The notes under the pieces: model-generated
Databases searched by the model: none
What the model was told of the DNA's origin: nothing
What the model saw: only the letters and a program-made list of their open reading frames with translations
Part shown: piece by piece, positions 62,722 through 64,000 of the stretch
Layout of the letters: the number at the start of each line of letters is the position of its first letter
Numbering within the stretch: position 1 is the stretch's first letter
Assembly (NCBI GenBank): GCA_039922495.1
Contig: JBDTEO010000020.1
Span: 84,919-148,918 of the forward strand
DNA length: 64,000 nt
DNA from: JALYYC01 sp039922495
GTDB taxonomy: Bacteria; Chloroflexota; Dormibacteria; CF-121
Direction: 5' to 3'
Program-made: the position numbers and the translations under genes

Positions 62722-63459
62722 TCAGGGCGCGACGATCGCGGCAAGGAAGCGACCCGGGCGGCTACCACGGTGGGAAAACCAGCGCGGCTCCTCCCTGGTA
62801 CACCAGCCGGTCGCCGAAATCTGGGCGGCCGGCACGTCCTGGTCCTCGAGTTGCAATCGGATCACCGCCTCGAGGTCGAGGTGCAGCCCTCCGCCCGCTC
62901 GCGCCAGGTAGCGTGATTCGCGGGCGTAGCGTTTGACGAACTGGGCGGCGACGTCCGCGCCGACCTCGTAACAATGAGCGCAGATGCCGGGGCCGATCAG
63001 GACCTGCAGCTGTTCCGGCTCGGTTCCGTAGGCCAGGTGCATCGCCTGGAGCGTCTGGGTGGCCACGCCACTGAGCGAGCCACGCCAGCCGGCATGGGCC
63101 CCGGCGACGACGCCTCTCCCCCGGTCCAAGAAGAAGACCGGGTAGCAATCGGCGTGGTAGGTTACCAGCGCCTGGCCCGGGACGTCAGTCGACAGGGCAT
63201 CCGTGCCCAGGACGCACTGGCCTCCCTCGGGCGTGGCCCGATGGAAGGCGCGAACCACCGCGCCGTGCTCCTGGACCGTAAAGAGCGCACGGCCAAGGTC
63301 GAACCCGACCTCCCGCGCAAAGTCTTCGCGGCGCCGCATCACCACGTCTGGCTCGGGCGAGCCGTTGAGCCCCAGCGAGCCGAGCGCCGTCGTACTGTAG
63401 CCGTGGAGCGGCTTAAAGCCTGCCTGCCGAACGACCTCCGGAATCTCGAGGGCGCGGAT
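62722..63459 (-). CDS. pgeF: PgeF/YfiH (LACC1-like) purine nucleoside phosphorylase; start codon unclear
   Basis: YfiH/DUF152 family. Zinc site residues are in LVTYHADCYPVFFLD and VVAGAHAGWRG; GPGICAHCYEVG is typical. The first conventional start is GTG 63345 (207 residues), but the frame upstream encodes FKPLHGYSTTALGSLGLNG, the family's conserved N-terminal HGFSTR-like strand, and stays open up to the nrdR stop with no ATG, GTG or TTG. Start would have to be ATC 63459, ATT 63444 or another near-cognate codon. The right boundary given is the ATC. Confidence 0.85.
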   Translation of the reverse strand: MRALEIPEVVRQAGFKPLHGYSTTALGSLGLNGSPEPDVVMRRREDFAREVGFDLGRALFTVQEHGAVVRAFHRATPEGGQCVLGTDALSTDVPGQALVTYHADCYPVFFLDRGRGVVAGAHAGWRGSLSGVATQTLQAMHLAYGTEPEQLQVLIGPGICAHCYEVGADVAAQFVKRYARESRYLARAGGGLHLDLEAVIRLQLEDQDVPAAQISATGWCTREEPRWFSHRGSRPGRFLAAIVAP

Positions 63460-63462
63460 GGC

Positions 63463-63927
63463 TCAGCCCCGCTTTTCTCGAGTCAGCAGCTGGTCGATCT
63501 CGTGCTTGACCTCTTGCAGGTCCATGAAGGAGCGATAGACGGAGGCGAAGCGGATGTAGGCGACCTCGTCGAGGGCTCGCAGCTTGTCCATCACCAGCTC
63601 ACCGACCTCCCGCGACGGAATCTCCACCTTCCCACGAGTCCGGAGTTCCGCCTCGATCTCGTCGACGACGCGCTCAACCGCGCTCGGGGAGATCTCCCGC
63701 TTGGTGGTGGCCTTCATCAGGCCGCCAAAGAGCTTCTGGCGGTCGAAATCCTCTCGCCGCCCATCCTTCTTCATCACGTAGAGGGGAACGGCCTCGATCC
63801 GCTCGTAGGTGGTGAAGCGCTTGGTGCACTCCAGGCACTCCCGCCGGCGACGGATCGACTCACCGGTATCGGAATCCCGCGAATCGACGACCTTGAGGTC
63901 GTCGTGACCACAATATGGGCATTTCAT
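63463..63927 (-). CDS. nrdR: Transcriptional repressor NrdR
   Basis: 154 residues from ATG 63927. Zinc ribbon Cys3/Cys6/Cys31/Cys34 (MKCPYCGHDD, RECLECTKRF) followed by an ATP-cone (YVMKKDGRREDFDRQKL, GLMKATTKREISPSAVERVVDEIE). Represses ribonucleotide reductase genes when dATP is high. Its TGA is in frame with the upstream end of pgeF. NrdR-box-like sequence surrounds its own start. Confidence 0.97.
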   Translation of the reverse strand: MKCPYCGHDDLKVVDSRDSDTGESIRRRRECLECTKRFTTYERIEAVPLYVMKKDGRREDFDRQKLFGGLMKATTKREISPSAVERVVDEIEAELRTRGKVEIPSREVGELVMDKLRALDEVAYIRFASVYRSFMDLQEVKHEIDQLLTREKRG

Positions 63928-63954
63928 GCGGCTTGAGTATCCCACATATTGTGC
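63908..63954. promoter_or_regulatory. Possible NrdR-box pair around the nrdR start
   Basis: CACATATTGTGC (63943-63954) is followed 31 bp away by an inverted-type CACAATATG (63909-63917). Two boxes with about three helical turns between them is the known NrdR arrangement. The second copy however encodes CPYCG and may be coincidence, and the left half of the first box fits the consensus poorly. Confidence 0.35.
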
Positions 63955-63955
63955 C

Positions 63956-64000
63956 TCAGGCTTCCGCCATCTTCGAGGTACTGGCACGGGCGCACGTGCC
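63956..64000 (-). CDS. C-terminal end of a gene running off the right edge
   Basis: A minus-strand frame open from the window edge ends in TGA at 63956-63958: the visible residues are GTCARASTSKMAEA. Third codon positions are nearly all G or C, as in neighbouring genes. Only 14 codons are seen, so no family can be named; a ribonucleotide reductase would be a natural neighbour of nrdR but this is a guess. Confidence 0.3.
   Translation of the reverse strand, partial: GTCARASTSKMAEA

Overview
The window is a compact, high-GC stretch of bacterial chromosome made almost entirely of housekeeping genes. Most genes lie on the minus strand, with very short or negative spacing and many 4-base stop/start overlaps (ATGA, GTGA). 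GTG starts are very common, TTG is used by atpE and atpA, and a few genes seem to need CTG or another near-cognate start. The ancestral order rpmE-prfA-prmC-sua5-glyA-wecA-atp, a MurA with Asp in place of the active-site Cys, and a gene order that resembles both Gram-positives and Chloroflexi suggest a Chloroflexota/Dormibacterota-like lineage. That placement is inference; no marker in the window fixes the taxon. I see no mobile element, prophage, CRISPR array or replication origin, and no gene-free stretch longer than 300 bases.

Layout. 1-9.8 kb: a glycan/envelope block (two GT2 enzymes, a polytopic membrane protein, a WecG/TagA-type transferase, three GT4 enzymes, one GT9-like enzyme) running into an MreB-like actin and MurA. 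9.9-17.1 kb: a complete F1Fo ATP synthase operon, atpZ-I-B-E-F-H-A-G-D-C on the minus strand. 17.1-23.2 kb: WecA-type phosphotransferase, glyA, sua5/tsaC, prmC, prfA, a DUF1385 membrane protein and rpmE. 23.2-28.8 kb: M50 protease, radical SAM protein, M23 peptidase, glpX, pyrG. 28.9-37.7 kb: GH15 glycosidase, MBL-fold hydrolase, argS, HtrA protease, GNAT, SPFH/NfeD pair, a YcaQ-type DNA glycosylase and a small zinc-binding protein.

37.9-44.8 kb: tRNA-Thr(CGU), clpB, dnaK, then divergently a three-gene cassette (TrkA-N domain protein, 57-residue membrane protein, membrane-anchored universal stress protein), a single-domain response regulator and a zinc-ribbon membrane protein. 44.8-48.5 kb: a plus-strand operon of two CoA-transferase subunits and an AMP-forming acyl-CoA ligase. 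48.6-51.3 kb: four poorly characterised plus-strand genes (small protein, TPR membrane protein, polytopic protein, lipoprotein). 51.3-64 kb: tmRNA and smpB, followed by a long minus-strand housekeeping run: fmt, def, priA, coaBC, gmk, rluD, lspA, ileS, yggT, yggS, pgeF, nrdR.

The window therefore carries translation termination and rescue (prfA, prmC, tmRNA/SmpB), initiation and N-terminal processing (fmt, def), tRNA charging (argS, ileS), energy conversion, nucleotide synthesis (pyrG, gmk, nrdR), wall precursor synthesis and protein quality control. The most unusual points are three genes with no ATG, GTG or TTG start that would include their conserved N-terminus (fmt, argS, pgeF), a poly-C tract placed between the Shine-Dalgarno and start of rpmE, a perfect 21-bp dyad upstream of the M23 gene whose core recurs upstream of nrdR, basic/proline-rich C-terminal tails on both ATP synthase alpha and beta subunits, a catalytically altered MreB paralogue, and the TrkA-N/small TM/USP cassette.
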